A stretch of DNA of 64,000 bases from F23-B02 sp963632825. Its GTDB lineage: Bacteria > Bacillota > Clostridia > Oscillospirales > Oscillospiraceae. The notes below the pieces were generated by a model. That model saw nothing but the letters and a program-made list of their open reading frames with translations, was not told where the DNA came from and searched no databases. Positions 49,913-60,129 of the stretch are shown in pieces. How positions within the stretch are numbered: the stretch's first letter is position 1; each line of letters opens with the position of its first letter. Made by a program: the position numbers and the translations under genes. The DNA lies in contig CAVGWF010000038.1 in assembly GCA_963632825.1 (NCBI GenBank), positions 36,318 to 100,317 of the forward strand, read 5' to 3'.

Positions 49913-52126
49913 ATGCCCAGCGCAAAGAAAAATCTCGTCATCGTCGAGTCGCCGGCAAAGGCAAAGACGATAGAAAAATACCTCGGCAGTGATTATAAGG
50001 TCGTGGCGTCCATGGGACACCTCAGGGATCTGCCCAAGAGCACGCTCGGCATCGACATCGAAAACGATTTCGAGCCCAAGTACATTCCGGTCAAGGATCA
50101 TAAGGAAATAATAGACGAGCTCAAAAAGCTCAGCAAGAATGCCAAAACCATTTATCTTGCAACCGACCCTGACCGTGAGGGCGAGGCTATCTCGTGGCAT
50201 CTCAAGGAGCTTCTGGCTCTGACAGATGAGCGCGCAAGACGCGTTACATTCAATGAGATAACCAAAAAGGTCGTCACCGAAAGCATCGGAAAGCCGCGCG
50301 ATATAGACAATAACCTCGTGGATGCACAGCAGGCAAGGCGTCTGCTTGACCGTCTCGTCGGCTATAAGCTTTCACCGCTGCTGTGGAAAAAGATCCGCCG
50401 CGGACTGTCGGCCGGCAGAGTTCAGTCGGTCGCAACGCGCATGGTCGTTGACCGTGAAAACGATATAAGGAGCTTTGTGAGCGAGGAGTACTGGCTGCTT
50501 GACGCGATATTCGGTACCGGCAGCGGCGACGGCAGGTTCACCGCCAGATTTTACGGCAAGGACGATAAAAAGCTCGAGCTCCGCTCGGAGGATGATGTAA
50601 ACACCGTCATAAGCGCGACCGAGGATGAGCCGTTTAAGGTCAAAGCCGTCAAGCGCGGCAAGAAGCACCGCTCACCCTCACCCCCGTTTATAACCTCCAC
50701 CCTCCAGCAGGAGGCGAGCCGCCGCCTCGGCATGACTCCGCGCCGCACAATGTCCATTGCCCAGCAGCTTTACGAAGGCGTTGACATTCAGGGTCACGGC
50801 ACCGTGGGTCTTATAACCTATATGCGTACCGATTCTCTGCGCCTTTCGGACGAGGCACTCATGGCGGCGAAAAACTATATAATCGACCACTACGGCAAGG
50901 AGTATTATCACGGCTCGTTCCGGGTGTATAAGACCAAGTCAGGCGCACAGGATGCGCATGAGGCGATCCGCCCGACGAATATTGAACTCAGTCCGGATGT
51001 CGTGCGCAAGGATCTGACCCCAGAGCAGTACAGGCTGTACCGCCTTATATGGGGCCGCTTCACCGCCTGCCAGATGGCAAATGCAGTTTATGATAATGTC
51101 GTTGTCGATGTTGAGGCAAACAGCTATATATTCCGCTCAAACTACTCCGAAATGCGCTTTGCAGGCTACACTGCGGTGTACGAGGAGAGTAAGGACGAGG
51201 AAAGCGACGAGCCCCGCAGCAAGCTGCCCACCCTTGAGGAGGGTGAGCGGGTCTGCCTTGAAAAGATGCTGCCCGAGCAGCAGTTTACACAGCCTCCCGC
51301 ACGGTATACGGAGGCTACGCTCATCAGAGCCATGGAGGAAAAGGGCATAGGCCGCCCGTCTACCTATGCGCCTACCATTTCCACCATAACCTCGCATGAG
51401 TATGTCGTTAAGGACGGAAAATACCTCAAGCCCACGAATCTCGGCGAGGTGGTCACACAGCTCATGGAGGAGCGCTTCCCCGATATAGTCGACCTGAAAT
51501 TCACAAACCACATGGAGGAACAGCTCGACGAGGTCGAGAGCGGCGAGCTCTATTGGAAGCAGCTCCTGCGCGATTTCTACGGCGATTTCAGCGTCGAGCT
51601 CGAGAATGCCGAGAAGGCGCTTGACGGAATTAGAATTAAGGTTCCCGATGAGCTCAGCGATGAGTACTGCGATGTCTGCGGCAAGCAGATGGTCGTGAAA
51701 TCCGGACGGTTCGGCAGGTTCCTCGCATGTCCGGCTTATCCGGAGTGCAGCTTCACAAAGCCGCTGGTGATTGAAATGCCGGGCAAGTGCCCCAAATGCG
51801 GCAGCCGTATACTCAAGCGCACATCGAAAAAGGGAAACACCTATTACGCCTGTGAGCGCGGAGCGGACTGCCCGTGGCGCGGCACCGCAGCCGACGGCAG
51901 CGAGATAAAGGGCTTCATGACATGGTATGTGCCCACAAAGGACAATTGCCCGAGCTGCGGAAAAACGCTGTTCAAGCCCAGCGGCAGAGGCAGGCAGAAA
52001 TCGTTCTGCATAAACGAGGACTGCCCGGAATTCGTGCCGGAGGATAAGCGAGGATACAAGAAAAAGCCCGCCGAGAAAAAGACTGCCGCAAAGAAAAAAA
52101 CAACGGCTAAAAAGCCCAAAGGATGA
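49913..52126 (+). CDS. topA: Type IA DNA topoisomerase I
   Basis: A 737-residue enzyme that relaxes negative supercoils. The Toprim domain (VIVESPAKAKTIEKYLG start; DPDREGEAI acidic motif near 83) and the catalytic tyrosine in GLITYMRTDS near 302 are present. Three C-terminal zinc-finger motifs lie near 580-690 with CxxC pairs. A final Lys/Ala-rich tail follows. The C-terminal tail is typical of clostridial TopA. Confidence 0.98.
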   Translation: MPSAKKNLVIVESPAKAKTIEKYLGSDYKVVASMGHLRDLPKSTLGIDIENDFEPKYIPVKDHKEIIDELKKLSKNAKTIYLATDPDREGEAISWHLKELLALTDERARRVTFNEITKKVVTESIGKPRDIDNNLVDAQQARRLLDRLVGYKLSPLLWKKIRRGLSAGRVQSVATRMVVDRENDIRSFVSEEYWLLDAIFGTGSGDGRFTARFYGKDDKKLELRSEDDVNTVISATEDEPFKVKAVKRGKKHRSPSPPFITSTLQQEASRRLGMTPRRTMSIAQQLYEGVDIQGHGTVGLITYMRTDSLRLSDEALMAAKNYIIDHYGKEYYHGSFRVYKTKSGAQDAHEAIRPTNIELSPDVVRKDLTPEQYRLYRLIWGRFTACQMANAVYDNVVVDVEANSYIFRSNYSEMRFAGYTAVYEESKDEESDEPRSKLPTLEEGERVCLEKMLPEQQFTQPPARYTEATLIRAMEEKGIGRPSTYAPTISTITSHEYVVKDGKYLKPTNLGEVVTQLMEERFPDIVDLKFTNHMEEQLDEVESGELYWKQLLRDFYGDFSVELENAEKALDGIRIKVPDELSDEYCDVCGKQMVVKSGRFGRFLACPAYPECSFTKPLVIEMPGKCPKCGSRILKRTSKKGNTYYACERGADCPWRGTAADGSEIKGFMTWYVPTKDNCPSCGKTLFKPSGRGRQKSFCINEDCPEFVPEDKRGYKKKPAEKKTAAKKKTTAKKPKG

Positions 52127-52130
52127 CGAT

Positions 52131-53456
52131 ATGGAACAGGTAACCGTCCTCGGAGCCGGACTCGCGGGCAGCGAATGTGCATGGCAGCTCGCAAAGCGCG
52201 GGATAAGTGTGCGCCTTGTCGAGATGAAGCCCAAGAAAATGACTCCCGCGCATACATCGGAATATTTTGCCGAGCTTGTGTGCTCAAATTCTCTGCGCAG
52301 TGATGAGCTCACGAATGCGGTCGGACTGCTCAAAGCCGAAATGCGGCGCATGGGCTCGCTCATAATGGAGAGCGCCGACGCTAACCGCGTTGCTGCGGGC
52401 GGAGCCCTTGCCGTTGACAGGGAGGCGTTCGCCCGGTACATAACCGAGAAGCTTAATAAAAACGAAAATATTGAGGTCATAGCCGACGAAGCCGTCGACT
52501 TCCCGGAGGGCGAGACCGTCGTAGCAACGGGGCCGCTCACGAGCGATGCTCTGGCAGATAAGATACGGGCGCTCTGCGGAAGTGAGGGACTGCATTTTTA
52601 CGATGCCGTAGCGCCGATGGTGACGCTTGACAGCGTTGATATGGAAAACGCGTTTTTCGCATCGCGCTATGATAAGGGTACGGCGGATTATGTAAACTGC
52701 CCGATGGACGAAGACGAGTATAAGTCGTTCGTGCGCGAGCTGTGCAGCGCAAAAGAAGCGGAGGTGCACGGCTTTGACGACGGCGGCGTGTTTGAAGGCT
52801 GCATGCCGGTCGAGGTCATGGCAAGACGCGGGGAGGACACCCTGCGCTACGGACCCATGAAGCCGGTCGGCCTGCGTGATCCGCGCACGGGGCGTGAAAA
52901 TTATGCCGTTGTTCAGCTGAGACGGGATAATGCCGACGGAACGCTTTATAACATAGTCGGCTTCCAGACCCATCTCACATGGGGCGAGCAGAAGCGCGTC
53001 TTTTCGATGATACCTGCGCTGAGAAACGCCGATTTCGTGCGCTACGGCGTAATGCATCGCAACACATATCTAAACAGCCCCGTGCTGCTCGACAGATACT
53101 ACCGTCTCAGATCGCAGCAGCGTCTTAGCTTTGCCGGACAGATGACGGGCGTTGAGGGCTATGTCGAATCGGCGGCATCGGGTATGCTCGTCGGCATAGA
53201 GACCGCGGCGCGGCTCATGCAGCTTGAGCCGGTCGACTTTCCGCAGGAGACCGCTATAGGTGCACTGAGCCTGTACATCTCCGGCGGCAGCGTCGGTGAT
53301 TTCCAGCCGATGAATATAAACTTCGGGATAATATCGCCCCTTGGCTACAGAGTCAAGGGAAAGCGCAATAAAAATGCCGAGATCTCCGCAAGGAGTCTGG
53401 CGCTCATAGATGAGATAATGAAAAGGGAGGTCTTCGGCTGTGAAAATAATAGTTGA
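52131..53456 (+). CDS. trmFO: Methylenetetrahydrofolate--tRNA-(uracil54-C5)-methyltransferase
   Basis: A 441-residue folate- and FAD-dependent tRNA methyltransferase that makes ribothymidine at position 54. The FAD motif GAGLAGSECAWQLA (about 6-19) and the family motif VCSNSLRSDELTNAVG near 50 are seen, with GLRDPRTGRENYAVVQLR near 248. It begins four bases after topA and overlaps plsX by 17 bases. Confidence 0.97.
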   Translation: MEQVTVLGAGLAGSECAWQLAKRGISVRLVEMKPKKMTPAHTSEYFAELVCSNSLRSDELTNAVGLLKAEMRRMGSLIMESADANRVAAGGALAVDREAFARYITEKLNKNENIEVIADEAVDFPEGETVVATGPLTSDALADKIRALCGSEGLHFYDAVAPMVTLDSVDMENAFFASRYDKGTADYVNCPMDEDEYKSFVRELCSAKEAEVHGFDDGGVFEGCMPVEVMARRGEDTLRYGPMKPVGLRDPRTGRENYAVVQLRRDNADGTLYNIVGFQTHLTWGEQKRVFSMIPALRNADFVRYGVMHRNTYLNSPVLLDRYYRLRSQQRLSFAGQMTGVEGYVESAASGMLVGIETAARLMQLEPVDFPQETAIGALSLYISGGSVGDFQPMNINFGIISPLGYRVKGKRNKNAEISARSLALIDEIMKREVFGCENNS

Positions 53457-54453
53457 CGCAATGGGCGGCGACAACGCTCCCGAGGCAATAGTAAAAGGCT
53501 CGGTTTATGCACGCGACCGGCTCGGAGCGGAGCTCGTGCTGGTAGGCCGCCGTGAGGAGATCGAAAGGTATCTCGGAGAAAACAGAAGCGGCATCGAGAT
53601 AGTTGATGCACGCGATGTCGTCACTATGGAGGACGATCCCAGCACCGCTACCCGGCGCAAAAAGGACTCGTCAATGACGGTTGCTTTGAACCTCCTGAAA
53701 AACGGCGGCGGTGATGCAGTGGTGTCGGCAGGCTCCACCGGAGCTCTGCTCACCGGAGCGACGCTTATCGTAAAGCGCGTAAAGGGCGTTCGCCGTGCGG
53801 CAATGGCGCCGGTGCTGCCGAGCTGCGAAAACGGTCTTATGCTTATAGACTGCGGTGCAAACGCCGAATGTACGCCTGAGTATCTTCTCCAGTTCGCATA
53901 TATGGGCAGCTTTTACGCCCGCAGGATGATGGGACTTGAGAACCCGCGCGTGGGCCTTCTGAACATTGGCACCGAACCTACCAAGGGCGGTCAGCTCCAG
54001 CACGATACATATAAGCTGCTCACCCGCGCAAAGGAAGACGGCAGACTGAACTTTGTCGGAAATGTTGAGGCAAGCACAATGCTGCTCGGCGGCGTTGATG
54101 TCGTCGTAACGGACGGATTTTCCGGAAATATCGCCCTTAAAACCGCGGAGGGCGTTGCAAAATGGCTGTTTACCGAGCTCAAGGGCGTATTCCTGATGAG
54201 CACGAAGAATAAGCTTGCGGCGGCTGTCGTCAAGAAGGATGTCAAGGGCATAGCAAAGCGGATAGACCCCAACGAGGTCGGCGGGACGGCGTTCCTCGGC
54301 ATATCCAAGCCCGTCATAAAGGCTCACGGCTCGTCAGGCGATGAGGCTTTCTTTGCCGCAATCCGTCAGGCCATGGCATTTGCCGAGGCGGATATAGTAG
54401 GAGATATCGAGAAAAACATAGATTACATGAAAATTTCGGAAGAAGTGCAGTAA
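53440..54453 (+). CDS. plsX: Phosphate acyltransferase PlsX
   Basis: A 337-residue enzyme that makes acyl phosphate from acyl-ACP for phospholipid synthesis. The DAMGGDNAP start and the VSAGSTGALLTGA, TDGFSGNIALKT and HGSSG motifs are intact. GTG at 53440 follows GGGAGG. It abuts rnc with no gap. An acpP gene often lies between plsX and rnc in Firmicutes; here it is absent. Confidence 0.97.
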   Translation: MKIIVDAMGGDNAPEAIVKGSVYARDRLGAELVLVGRREEIERYLGENRSGIEIVDARDVVTMEDDPSTATRRKKDSSMTVALNLLKNGGGDAVVSAGSTGALLTGATLIVKRVKGVRRAAMAPVLPSCENGLMLIDCGANAECTPEYLLQFAYMGSFYARRMMGLENPRVGLLNIGTEPTKGGQLQHDTYKLLTRAKEDGRLNFVGNVEASTMLLGGVDVVVTDGFSGNIALKTAEGVAKWLFTELKGVFLMSTKNKLAAAVVKKDVKGIAKRIDPNEVGGTAFLGISKPVIKAHGSSGDEAFFAAIRQAMAFAEADIVGDIEKNIDYMKISEEVQ

Positions 54454-55128
54454 GTGAAACAGTTAGAAGAGAAATTAGGCTATACATTCAGGGATAAGCA
54501 GCTTCTTTTAAACGCGCTGACACATAGCTCATACGCAAACGAGAACCGCGCAGAGGGTATTCCGAGCAACGAACGGCTGGAATTTCTCGGCGATTCGGTA
54601 CTCGGCTTTGTGGCGGCAAAGCACCTTTACTCCATTACTCCGTCACTGCCCGAGGGCAAAATGACGAGGGTGCGCGCCGAGCTCGTGTGTGAGCACAGCC
54701 TGTACGGCGTTGCGCAGGAGCTCAATTTAGGAAGCGTTCTTCGCATGGGCAGGGGTGAGGAGAAAAACGGCGGCAGAGCCCGTGCGTCGATACTTGCCGA
54801 TGCGGTCGAGGCTGTCATTGCCGCCGTATTTCTCGATGGCGGTATTGAGCCCGCCGAGAGTTTTATAGAGAAGATGGTACTCAGTCCCGAGAGCATCAGG
54901 GCGCACCATGCCACCGATTATAAGACCGAGCTCCAGGAGCTTGTACAACGCAAGGCAGATCAGGTGCTCAAATATCGCGATGCAGGCGAGTCGGGACCGG
55001 ATCATGACAAGCTGTTCCTTTCGGAGGTAAGCCTGAACGGTGAGGTCATCGGCGCCGGCAGCGGGAGAACAAAGAAGGAAGCGGAGCAGGCCGCTGCCTG
55101 CGCAGCGCTCGAGAGGCTTGGCAAATGA
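54454..55128 (+). CDS. rnc: Ribonuclease III
   Basis: A 224-residue double-strand RNA endonuclease. The signature ERLEFLGDSVLGFV (about 42-55) carries the metal-binding acidic residues, and a dsRNA-binding domain closes the protein (about 155-224; GRTKKEAEQAAACAAL). It begins with GTG directly after the plsX stop and overlaps the next gene by four bases. Confidence 0.97.
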   Translation: MKQLEEKLGYTFRDKQLLLNALTHSSYANENRAEGIPSNERLEFLGDSVLGFVAAKHLYSITPSLPEGKMTRVRAELVCEHSLYGVAQELNLGSVLRMGRGEEKNGGRARASILADAVEAVIAAVFLDGGIEPAESFIEKMVLSPESIRAHHATDYKTELQELVQRKADQVLKYRDAGESGPDHDKLFLSEVSLNGEVIGAGSGRTKKEAEQAAACAALERLGK

Positions 55129-56138
55129 CACCAAGAAACAGTATAATACCGGTGTTCGTGCCGCATCTGGGCTGCCCTAACGACTGTGTCTTCTGCAATC
55201 AGCGCAGAATATCCGGCAGTCAGGAGCCAGCAACGGCGCAGACCGTCAAAAATTCAATAGAAGCAGCAGCCGCCTTGACCCCAGCGGGGACAAAGCGGCA
55301 ATTGGCGTTTTATGGAGGCAGCTTCACCGCCATACCCGAGAGTCAGCAGACGGCACTTTTAGAGGCGGCAAAGCCGTATCTTGCCGACGGCACCGTCAGC
55401 TCCATAAGGCTTTCAACACGCCCCGACGCAATAGATGCCGCAGTTCTCAGGCGCCTTAAAAATTACGGAGTCGAGACGATAGAGCTCGGTGCACAGTCCA
55501 TGTGCGACAGGGTGCTTGAGCTTTCCGGCAGAGGGCATGACAGCGCATCGGTGGCTGAAGCGTCAGAGCTTATAAGAGCATACGGCTTCAAGCTTATCCT
55601 GCAAATGATGACCGGACTGCCGGGCGATACCGATGCCGGCTGCGTCGAAACGGCAAAGCGCATAATAGCGCTTTCGCCTGACGGGGTAAGAATATATCCG
55701 ACCGTTATCGTGCGGGACACCGTGCTCTGCGATTTGTGGCGTGCGGGAGCCTACAGGGAGCATACGGTGGAGGATGCCGTGCGAGTCTGTGCGCAGATCG
55801 TTCCGCTGTTTGACGCAGCGGGCATACCGATAATCCGAATGGGTCTCAATCCCACGGAGGAGCTCAGCGGAGGAGATGCCCTCGGCGGGGCGTATCATCC
55901 GGCTCTCGGAGAGCTCGTGAGGTCGCGGCTCATGCTTGAAAAGGCGCGTGAGAAGCTTACCGGAATCCCTTCCGGAAGCTCGGTGCTGCTGCTCGTAAAC
56001 CGCTCGGATGTTTCAAAAATGGCGGGACAGCACAGGTGCAATATTGAGAGCTTAAAGCGGGAGTTTTCGATCAGAGAGCTGAAAATTCGTCAGTCCGATG
56101 AAAAAATCGGGCAAATACGCATTATCAGGCTTGATTAA
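55125..56138 (+). CDS. Radical SAM protein (Elp3/YhcC-like group)
   Basis: A 337-residue radical SAM enzyme. The cluster loop is CPNDCVFC (CX3CX2C) at residues 17-24, followed by QRRISG and an AFYGGSFTAI strand, as in Elp3- and oxygen-independent coproporphyrinogen III oxidase relatives. The IELGAQSMCD and GLPGDTDAG motifs bind SAM. Its substrate is not known; proteins of this group usually stand between rnc and smc in Clostridia. The start overlaps the rnc stop (ATGA). Confidence 0.9.
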   Translation: MTPRNSIIPVFVPHLGCPNDCVFCNQRRISGSQEPATAQTVKNSIEAAAALTPAGTKRQLAFYGGSFTAIPESQQTALLEAAKPYLADGTVSSIRLSTRPDAIDAAVLRRLKNYGVETIELGAQSMCDRVLELSGRGHDSASVAEASELIRAYGFKLILQMMTGLPGDTDAGCVETAKRIIALSPDGVRIYPTVIVRDTVLCDLWRAGAYREHTVEDAVRVCAQIVPLFDAAGIPIIRMGLNPTEELSGGDALGGAYHPALGELVRSRLMLEKAREKLTGIPSGSSVLLLVNRSDVSKMAGQHRCNIESLKREFSIRELKIRQSDEKIGQIRIIRLD

Positions 56139-56159
56139 GACAGCCGTTTATTATAAAAT
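56131..56159 (+). promoter_or_regulatory. Promoter of smc
   Basis: TTGATT (56131-56136), a 17-base spacer and TAAAAT (56154-56159), overlapping the stop of the radical SAM gene. Confidence 0.55.
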
Positions 56160-56192
56160 AATCTGAAACATTGTTTATCAGAGGTAGAGCAT

Positions 56193-59100
56193 TTGTATCT
56201 TAAAGCATTGGAATTGCAGGGGTTCAAGTCGTTTCCGGACAAGACCCGAATAACATTTGAAAAGGATGTAACCGCGATAGTCGGGCCTAACGGCTCCGGC
56301 AAATCAAATATATCCGACGCGATACTGTGGGTCATGGGCGAGCAGCGCTCAAAGACTCTCCGCGGCGGCAAAATGGAGGATGTTATCTTCGGCGGTACGG
56401 AAAAGCGCGGGGCGCTGGGCTTTGCGCAGGTATCGCTCATAATAGATAACTCCGAGCATGTTTTTGACTGCGACAGCACCGAGCTTATGCTCACGCGCAG
56501 ATATTACCGCAGCGGTGAGAGCGAGTATTACATAAACCGCGAGGCGGTCAGGCTCAAGGACATAAACAGCCTTCTTATGGACACCGGTCTCGGCAGAGAC
56601 GGTTATTCCATCATCGGTCAGGGCAAGATTGCCGATATCGTTTCCAATAAAAGCACCGACCGCCGCGAGGTTTTCGAGGAGGCCGCCGGCATATCGCGCT
56701 ACCGCAGCCGCAAGGAGGAGTCCGAGCGCAAGCTTGCAAAAACCGAGGAGAACCTTCTGCGCATAAACGATAAGATAGACGAGCTCGAGCTTCAGGTCGG
56801 GCCTCTGCGCAAGCAGTCGGAAACGGCGAAGAAATACCTCGTTCTGCGCGACGAGCTGCGTGTGCGGGAGATATCCGTCTGGATGGCAACGCTCGACAAG
56901 CTGCGCAGTCAGGCGCAGGTCATAGGCACGGATTACGAAAATGCAAAAAACGAGCTCGACGAGGCTCACAGGAGCCTTGAGGCTTTGTATGCTTCGGCAG
57001 ACAGCATATCCGAGCGCATGCATGAAAAGGATATCGAAGCCGATAAGGCGCGCGAAAGATTATCGCAGACCGAGGGCAAAGCTGCCGAGTGCGACTCTCA
57101 GGCGGCTGTACTCAGAGCCAATATCAAAAGCGGCGAAGAGACCGTGCAGCGCATGAAAAGCGATATAGCCGGTGCCCAGAGCCGTTTGCTTGAGATTGAA
57201 AAGCAGATAGACGAAAATGCCGCCCGCGCGCTCTCTCTTGCGGAAGACATAGCTGGGCTTTCGCAGAAGGAGACCGGCAGCAATAATGTCATAGAGGGCT
57301 GCCGCATGAAGCTGCAAAGCCGCGAAAATGCGGTCGGACAGCTCCGGGAAAAGGTCAGCCGCCTTTCGGTGGACTGCCGCAGCATGGATGCCCGCATACA
57401 TATGCTCTCCGAAATGGAAAAGGAGTACGAGGGCTTTTCAAAGGCCGTAAAAACGGTCATGCGCGAGGCCGGCAGAGGCAATCTGCACGGAGTGCATGGA
57501 CCCGTTGCAAATCTTATAAAAACAGATAACGAATATGCGCTGGCGATAGAGACGGCGTTGGGCGCCGCTATGCAGAATATAGTTATCGACACTCAGAACG
57601 ACGGACGCAGCGCCATTGAAATGCTCAAGCGCTCCGATTCAGGCAGAGCAACATTTCTGCCGGTTGACACCGTGCGCGGCAGCATCATGAAGGATGCGCC
57701 TGTGAACGATCCGGGCTTTGTCGGTGTAGCGTATGATCTCGTAAGCTTCGACAAGGTCTACGACGGCATTTTTGCAAGCCTTCTCGGCAGAACGGTCGTT
57801 GCAGAAACACTCGGCGATGCCGTGCGCATATCAAAGGCAAACGGAAACAGGCTGCGCATAGTCAGCCTCGATGGACAGCTCATAAATGCCGGCGGCTCCA
57901 TGACCGGCGGCAGCGCCGCCCGCGGAACGGGCATACTGTCACGGGCAAACGAGCTCGAGGCCCTGAAGAAGCGCCGCGTCAGCCTCGGCAAAGAGTATGA
58001 CGGCTCCGAGCGCGAGCTCGAAAAAGCCGTGAACGCCCTTTCGGGACTGCGGTATGAGCTTGACGCAGCCATAGAGGAGCGCGCGGAGATACTGCGTGAT
58101 AAAGCCTCGGCCGAGGCCGAAAAGCGCACGACCGAATCCTCGGCACAGCAGCTCAGGGCGCTGTCGGAGAGCCTGTCCGGCGACAGTGAGCTCAGGCGCG
58201 GCGCCATAAAGAAGGCGGAGGATAACTGCCGCGATATTCAGACAAGACTTGATGCCGTTTTGAAGCGGCGCGAGGATATACTCACTCAGGCGGAGAGCAT
58301 AAAAGCGGAGATAGCGGAAATCAATGCTAAAAGAATGGAGCTCGAGGGCAGAAGAACAAAGACGGATAAGGACAGTCAGGAGTCCAACCGCCGGCTGCTT
58401 GAGCTTGAACGAAGCTGTGCAAGGCTTGAGCAGAAAAAGCTCGCGGCGGATATGGAGGAAAAGCAGATCCTCGATAAGCTGTGGGATAATTACGAACTCA
58501 GCTTTTCGGCAGCCGAGTCACTGCGCCAGCCGGTCGAAAACCTGCAGAAGGAAACCCGCGGCATAAACGAACTGCGCCGTCAGATATCCGCTCTCGGGAC
58601 ACCTAATATCGGAGCTATCGAGGAGTTCGAGCGCGTAAATACCCGCTACGAGTACCTCACCGGTCAGCGCAGCGATATTGAAAAGGCGAAAAAGGACCTG
58701 CTGGGGATAATAAATGATGTTACTGCCGAGATGAAGGAGGTTTTCCTCGGTCAGTTCAGGCTCATCGACGAAAACTTCAGAGAAACATTTCTGGAGCTTT
58801 TCGGCGGGGGAAAGGCGTCCGTCATACTTGAGGACGAGTCCGACCCGCTCGAGTGCGGCATAGAGATAAAGGTGCAGCCGCCCGGCAAGGCGGTGTCGAA
58901 CATAAGCCTGCTTTCCGGCGGAGAAAAGGCATTTGTCGCCATAGCGCTTTATTTTGCCATACTAAAGGTACGCCCGACACCGTTCTGCGTTATGGACGAG
59001 ATAGAGGCGGCTCTTGATGAAGCAAATGTCACGAGATATGCAGATTACATGCGCAAAATGTGCGATAAAACGCAGTTTATCGTTATAACCCACCGCCGCG

Positions 59101-59213
59101 GTACCATGGAGGAGGCAGATCATCTCTACGGTGTCACCATGCAGGAAAAGGGCGTATCAAAGGTCATAGAGCTTGACCTTGATCAGGCACAGCGCTCGAT
59201 AGAAAACGACTGA
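56193..59213 (+). CDS. smc: Chromosome segregation protein SMC (short form)
   Basis: A 1006-residue condensin ATPase. The N-terminal head has Walker A GPNGSGKSN (31-39) and the Q-loop GEQR. A coiled coil runs about 165-425, the hinge 425-575 (HGVHGPVANLI; GGSMTGG), the returning coil about 575-800, and the C-terminal head has the signature LSGGEKAF and Walker B FCVMDEIEAALDEA. It is about 180 residues shorter than the roughly 1180 of Bacillus SMC, with the loss on both arms. It starts with TTG after CAGAGG. ftsY follows, as usual. Confidence 0.96.
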   Translation: MYLKALELQGFKSFPDKTRITFEKDVTAIVGPNGSGKSNISDAILWVMGEQRSKTLRGGKMEDVIFGGTEKRGALGFAQVSLIIDNSEHVFDCDSTELMLTRRYYRSGESEYYINREAVRLKDINSLLMDTGLGRDGYSIIGQGKIADIVSNKSTDRREVFEEAAGISRYRSRKEESERKLAKTEENLLRINDKIDELELQVGPLRKQSETAKKYLVLRDELRVREISVWMATLDKLRSQAQVIGTDYENAKNELDEAHRSLEALYASADSISERMHEKDIEADKARERLSQTEGKAAECDSQAAVLRANIKSGEETVQRMKSDIAGAQSRLLEIEKQIDENAARALSLAEDIAGLSQKETGSNNVIEGCRMKLQSRENAVGQLREKVSRLSVDCRSMDARIHMLSEMEKEYEGFSKAVKTVMREAGRGNLHGVHGPVANLIKTDNEYALAIETALGAAMQNIVIDTQNDGRSAIEMLKRSDSGRATFLPVDTVRGSIMKDAPVNDPGFVGVAYDLVSFDKVYDGIFASLLGRTVVAETLGDAVRISKANGNRLRIVSLDGQLINAGGSMTGGSAARGTGILSRANELEALKKRRVSLGKEYDGSERELEKAVNALSGLRYELDAAIEERAEILRDKASAEAEKRTTESSAQQLRALSESLSGDSELRRGAIKKAEDNCRDIQTRLDAVLKRREDILTQAESIKAEIAEINAKRMELEGRRTKTDKDSQESNRRLLELERSCARLEQKKLAADMEEKQILDKLWDNYELSFSAAESLRQPVENLQKETRGINELRRQISALGTPNIGAIEEFERVNTRYEYLTGQRSDIEKAKKDLLGIINDVTAEMKEVFLGQFRLIDENFRETFLELFGGGKASVILEDESDPLECGIEIKVQPPGKAVSNISLLSGGEKAFVAIALYFAILKVRPTPFCVMDEIEAALDEANVTRYADYMRKMCDKTQFIVITHRRGTMEEADHLYGVTMQEKGVSKVIELDLDQAQRSIEND

Positions 59214-59223
59214 GGAGGTTAAT

Positions 59224-60129
59224 ATGGGCTTTTTTGATAAAATGTTTTCCGGTCTTACAAAGACCCGCAAAAGCATTGAGGAACTCGAGGAGGTATTCCG
59301 CAATTACGATATCGACAGCGAGGATTTCTACGATGAGCTCGAGGAAATGCTCATCATGGCCGATGTCGGAGGCGAAACGACGGCGAAGATCATGTATGAC
59401 TATAAGCACATACTGCTCAGATCCCGCATAAACCGCGGCAAGGATGCAAAGGCGGCGTTCGTTTCATATATGCAGGATATGCTCGGTCAGATGGATACCG
59501 CTCTCAAGCTGGATACAAAGCCGTCGGTCATCCTTATGGTCGGAGTAAACGGAGTCGGCAAAACAACAACAATCGGAAAGCTTGCCGGCAGCATTACTGC
59601 CGAGGGCAAAAAGGTGCTGCTCTGCGCGGGAGATACCTTCCGCGCCGCCGCAGCCGAGCAGCTCGGCATATGGGCAGAGCGCTCTGGTGCGGATATAGTG
59701 CGCCATGAGGAGGGCAGTGACCCTGCCGCCGTCGTATACGACGGTATATGTGCGGCAAAGGCACGCGGAGCCGACGTCGTTATAATAGACACCGCCGGCA
59801 GACTTCATAACAAGGCCAACCTTATGAACGAGCTCAATAAGATAACGCGCGTTGTGCACCGCGAGCTGCCGGAGGCGGATACGGAAACGCTCATGGTGCT
59901 TGATGCCACCACCGGTCAGAACGGACTTATTCAGGCAAAGCAGTTTCTTGAGACCGCCGGCATAAGCGGCATCGTTCTTACAAAGCTTGACGGAACTGCA
60001 AAGGGCGGAATCGTTTTCGCAATTTCAAACGAGCTTAAGCTGCCGGTCAAATATGTCGGAGTAGGCGAGGGTATAGACGATCTCATACCGTTTGATCCAA
60101 AGGAATTCGTGGAGGCGCTGTTCAAATGA
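59224..60129 (+). CDS. ftsY: Signal recognition particle receptor FtsY
   Basis: A 301-residue SRP GTPase that docks ribosome-SRP complexes at the membrane. The NG domain has GVNGVGKTTTIGKLA (about 102-116), DTAGRLHNK near 188 and TKLDGTAKGG near 250. The acidic A domain is nearly absent, as in many Gram-positive forms. GGAGG lies before the ATG. It overlaps rdgB by four bases. Confidence 0.97.
   Translation: MGFFDKMFSGLTKTRKSIEELEEVFRNYDIDSEDFYDELEEMLIMADVGGETTAKIMYDYKHILLRSRINRGKDAKAAFVSYMQDMLGQMDTALKLDTKPSVILMVGVNGVGKTTTIGKLAGSITAEGKKVLLCAGDTFRAAAAEQLGIWAERSGADIVRHEEGSDPAAVVYDGICAAKARGADVVIIDTAGRLHNKANLMNELNKITRVVHRELPEADTETLMVLDATTGQNGLIQAKQFLETAGISGIVLTKLDGTAKGGIVFAISNELKLPVKYVGVGEGIDDLIPFDPKEFVEALFK

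Noticed and set aside
51137..52540. A 467-codon open frame on the minus strand opposite topA
   Set aside because: Antisense shadow of topA and trmFO; composition is Leu/Ala/Ser-rich without recognisable domains.
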